A model generated the notes under the pieces. The model did no database searches. It was not told the DNA's origin and was given only the letters and a program-made list of their open reading frames with translations. From NCBI GenBank assembly GCA_000969725.1, contig JXSR01S002616.1: a stretch of DNA of 29,774 bases, one strand, 5' to 3'. Source of the stretch: Ophiothrix spiculata. Its lineage: Eukaryota; Echinodermata; Ophiuroidea; Amphilepidida; Ophiotrichidae. Below, one piece after another: positions 27,921 through 29,774 of this stretch (positions within the stretch are counted from its first letter, which is position 1; each line of letters begins with the position of its first letter). Made by a program: the position numbers and the translations under genes.

Positions 27921-28403
27921 CCGGGGGGTGGGGGGGGGGGCGCTCGAAGAAGAAGTAGACGCATGCTCGTAAGAGCACCTCAAAATTGGACCCTAAATGT
28001 CGTAATCGTGTACAGCAAATTCCAACCCTTAATGGTGTAAAATATTCAAAATAATACCCCTAAATGTAGTAATACAATAAAATTGACCCCTAAATGGCTT
28101 AATGCACATTTGACCCACTTATGGCGTAACGCACTGATATGGACCCTCAACTGCGTAGCACACTATTTTCTGCCATTAAAAACATAGATATAATACATTT
28201 GAAACCTTTTCTGTTGTATTTCTAGGAATTTTAGAATTGATGGCGAAAAAGTGACCCTAAAGTTGAAGATATCGTAAAAAGACGACCCTTAATGTCAAAA
28301 GTTACCCTGAAAAGACACCCCTGTTCCTAAAGATGTCAACGACACCAATTGGCCAAAATCCGACCCTTTTTCACCGTTTTGTCTTAAGAGCATGCGTACC
28401 ACC
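27921..28403. mobile_element. Oligo-G-ended element with ACCCCTAAATGGCGTAAT internal words
   Basis: The left end is CCGGGGGGTGGGGGGGGGGC followed by GCTCGAAG. Inside, GACCCCTAAATGNCGTAAT-like words recur about every 30 bp from 27990 to 28150 and again near 28252-28310. ACGCATGCTCGTAAG near the left and CTTAAGAGCATGCGT near the right form an inverted pair. The right end lacks the matching C run and no target duplication was found, so it is a decayed or variant member of the family at 8119, 12592, 18472 and 20032. Confidence 0.6.
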
Positions 28404-28757
28404 TTTTTGTCTCGCCTGAAAATTTTCAGGAAGAGACATAGTGATCCAATTTTCTGTCCGGCGTCCGGAGCGTATCTCGGAAACCGCATGCCCTACATTA
28501 ATGATATTTGGTGACTGGATAGACCCGGAGCCGATCTGGATCCAGCAACAATTTCGGCGAGAAATATGTTAATTAAGTACCTAATTTGCATAATTTATGC
28601 ATAAAATACTTTAAATGGCGTATTTTACAAACCGTGCTCTCTACAATAATGAAATTTAGTGGGTAGGTGAGGATAGAGCTGCGCTTGTGCCAGCTGCAAT
28701 TTGAGCGCAAAATATGCTAATTAAGTACCTAATTTGCATAATTTATGCATAAAATGT
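28404..28757 (+). repeat. Dispersed repeat with two perfect 37-bp units
   Basis: It starts with the 16-bp palindrome CCTGAAAATTTTCAGG (28415-28430). An identical 37-bp word, beginning AATTAAGTACCTAATTTGCA, sits at 28571-28607 and 28719-28755. Each contains ATTTGCAT and the 15-bp palindrome TGCATAATTTATGCA. The regions between are related too (GGATAGACCCGGAGC and GGATAGAGCTGCGC), so this is two tandem units of about 148 bp. Confidence 0.8.
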
Positions 28758-28758
28758 A

Positions 28759-28998
28759 GCTTATTTTTCAACTTTGTCCGATTTCAAAGGTTAAGGTGTC
28801 AAATTGTTCATCTTGGACCAGCGGTCAAAAGTGTCAATGGTGACCCTGCATCCGACCTTTCCCTGGGGGTCAAAGGTCCAAAGAAAGGTCAAATTTTCAA
28901 CTTTGTCCAATTTCAAAGGTTAAGGTCTCAAATTGTTCGTCTTGGACCAGCGATCAAAAGTGCCAATGGTGACCCCGTTGTATGACCTTTCCCTTGGG
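28759..28998 (+). repeat. Two further units of the GGTCA minisatellite
   Basis: The words of the 26020-27040 array recur in the same order and strand for two units, with GGGTCAAAGGTCC at 28867-28879. The right edge ends where the LINE tail begins. The 28404-28757 repeat touches the left edge. Confidence 0.85.
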
Positions 28999-28999
28999 A

Positions 29000-29680
29000 T
29001 CCATAAGACATAAGACATAATTTTATTTCTTTCCACATACATGTAAATACAGTGTGTACACAATTATAAATATAATGACACATTAATTTAATATAAACAT
29101 TGTGGAAGAGATCAAGAAAATAAGCCAAAGGCCTGTCAGGTTCTTGTCTCCAGTACAGAATAATATGAGAATAATAAATATAAAAATATATGTCGCCAAG
29201 CCTTCCTCACAAAACCACAATTCGATAGCCAAAGAGCGGAGTGAGAAGAAGGTATGGCAAAGAAAAAATATTAAAAATAATGCAACAGTGTCTGTAAGAT
29301 CAGACTCTTTAAAATAAAACAAAATTTAGCAAGAAAATTGAACATAAATTGAATCAGTAATATCAAAATATACAAATATTGCTCAACTTATTTTTTGAAG
29401 AGAGCAATTTCATGTTTAACTGAAAAATAAAAATAATGCTACCTTCCTCTCAAACCACAATTCGATAGCCAAAGAGAGGAGTGAGAGGAAGATATGATAT
29501 GGTGCATATAACTATAAGGCCTGTCATGTAAAAAGAGCATGCTAGGCCTCACAAAAAAGACTAAAATACCATTATCCGAAGATACTTGCACATAATAATC
29601 AACAGCTCAAAACAAATTATTTACTCAATTTTAAAATACATGTAAAAAAGAGAGGTTTTCACAAAGATAATTAGCTTTAA
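29000..29680 (-). mobile_element. LINE 3' untranslated region and short-repeat tail
   Basis: On the - strand this follows the LINE stop codon and ends with AATAAAATTATGTCTTATG and a repeated ATGTCTT tail at about 29000-29022, the short-tandem tail typical of CR1/L2/RTE-like non-LTR elements. Two copies of a 23-nt word starting ACCACAATTCGATAGCC lie at 29214-29236 and 29454-29476, each in the loop of a hairpin (29201-29252; 29443-29491 with a perfect 10-bp stem CTTCCTCTCA/TGAGAGGAAG). The insertion point lies at the end of the GGTCA minisatellite. Confidence 0.75.
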
Positions 29681-29773
29681 CTAATATTGTGAAATAAGAG
29701 CATTTTTGTACGAATGTCTGAAAGACTTAATATTTTTCGATTTTTTAATGTGTTTAGGAATGTCATTCCAGAT
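29681..29773 (-). CDS. C-terminal end of a LINE reverse-transcriptase ORF (partial)
   Basis: The - strand reads IWNDIPKHIKKSKNIKSFRH followed by SYKNALISQY and a TAG stop at 29681-29683, entering from beyond the window edge. A W-N-x-[IL]-P-x-x-[IL]-K...S...F-[RK]...[YL]-K pattern directly before the stop is the familiar C-terminus of CR1/L2/Jockey-type reverse transcriptase proteins. Only 30 residues are visible, so the clade cannot be named and intactness cannot be judged. The 3' tail downstream on the same strand supports the call. Confidence 0.75.
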   Translation of the reverse strand: MWNDIPKHIKKSKNIKSFRHSYKNALISQY

Positions 29774-29774
29774 T

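Overview
The window looks like non-coding-rich nuclear DNA of a marine invertebrate animal. It has spliceosomal exon and intron signals, tRNA-derived SINEs, a LINE 3' end, many short terminal-inverted-repeat elements, minisatellites and one 50-base assembly gap. No bacterial-type gene, rRNA or CRISPR array is visible. The repeat style (palindromic foldback elements with a GAGGCGTAGCC tip, oligo-G/oligo-C ended elements, GGTCAAAGGTCA minisatellites) reminds me of echinoderm or other invertebrate deuterostome genomes. That placement is inference, not proof.

Host gene. Only one host gene is supported, on the + strand. A 614-nt internal exon (2985-3598) encodes a polar, acidic Ser/Asp/Glu/Thr-rich segment ending in a hydrophobic helix. 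A 63-nt exon (24224-24286) encodes a second hydrophobic helix. Both exons carry good splice signals and are joined by a phase-0 intron of 20,625 bp. Together they read as a soluble, probably disordered region followed by a membrane hairpin. I do not recognise the family. Nearly everything else in the window is intron or flanking intron.

Layout. 1-2984 is upstream non-coding sequence with a CAGACACTG-ended MITE and a cluster of a 14-bp word, GGTAACRGAATTAC. 3599-24223 is the giant intron, packed with insertions: a long-TIR transposon relic carrying a broken mariner-type helix-turn-helix gene, three GGCC-ended Harbinger-like MITEs, four oligo-G/C-ended elements with near-perfect target duplications, TTAA-flanked elements, a pogo-like MITE, three tRNA-like SINE regions, a 41-bp satellite split by a foldback insertion, and a three-fold tandem repeat of about 200 bp. 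24287-29774 holds a 15-bp satellite split by a MITE, a foldback element, a GGTCA minisatellite, a fourth Harbinger-like MITE, an oligo-G-ended element and a minus-strand LINE.

Interactions. No genes work together here in an operon sense. The biology on view is layered transposition: small non-autonomous elements landing in an intron and in satellites, several still with readable target-site duplications. The most unusual set is the oligo-G/C-ended family, whose members have similar ends but different internal words repeated along their length.
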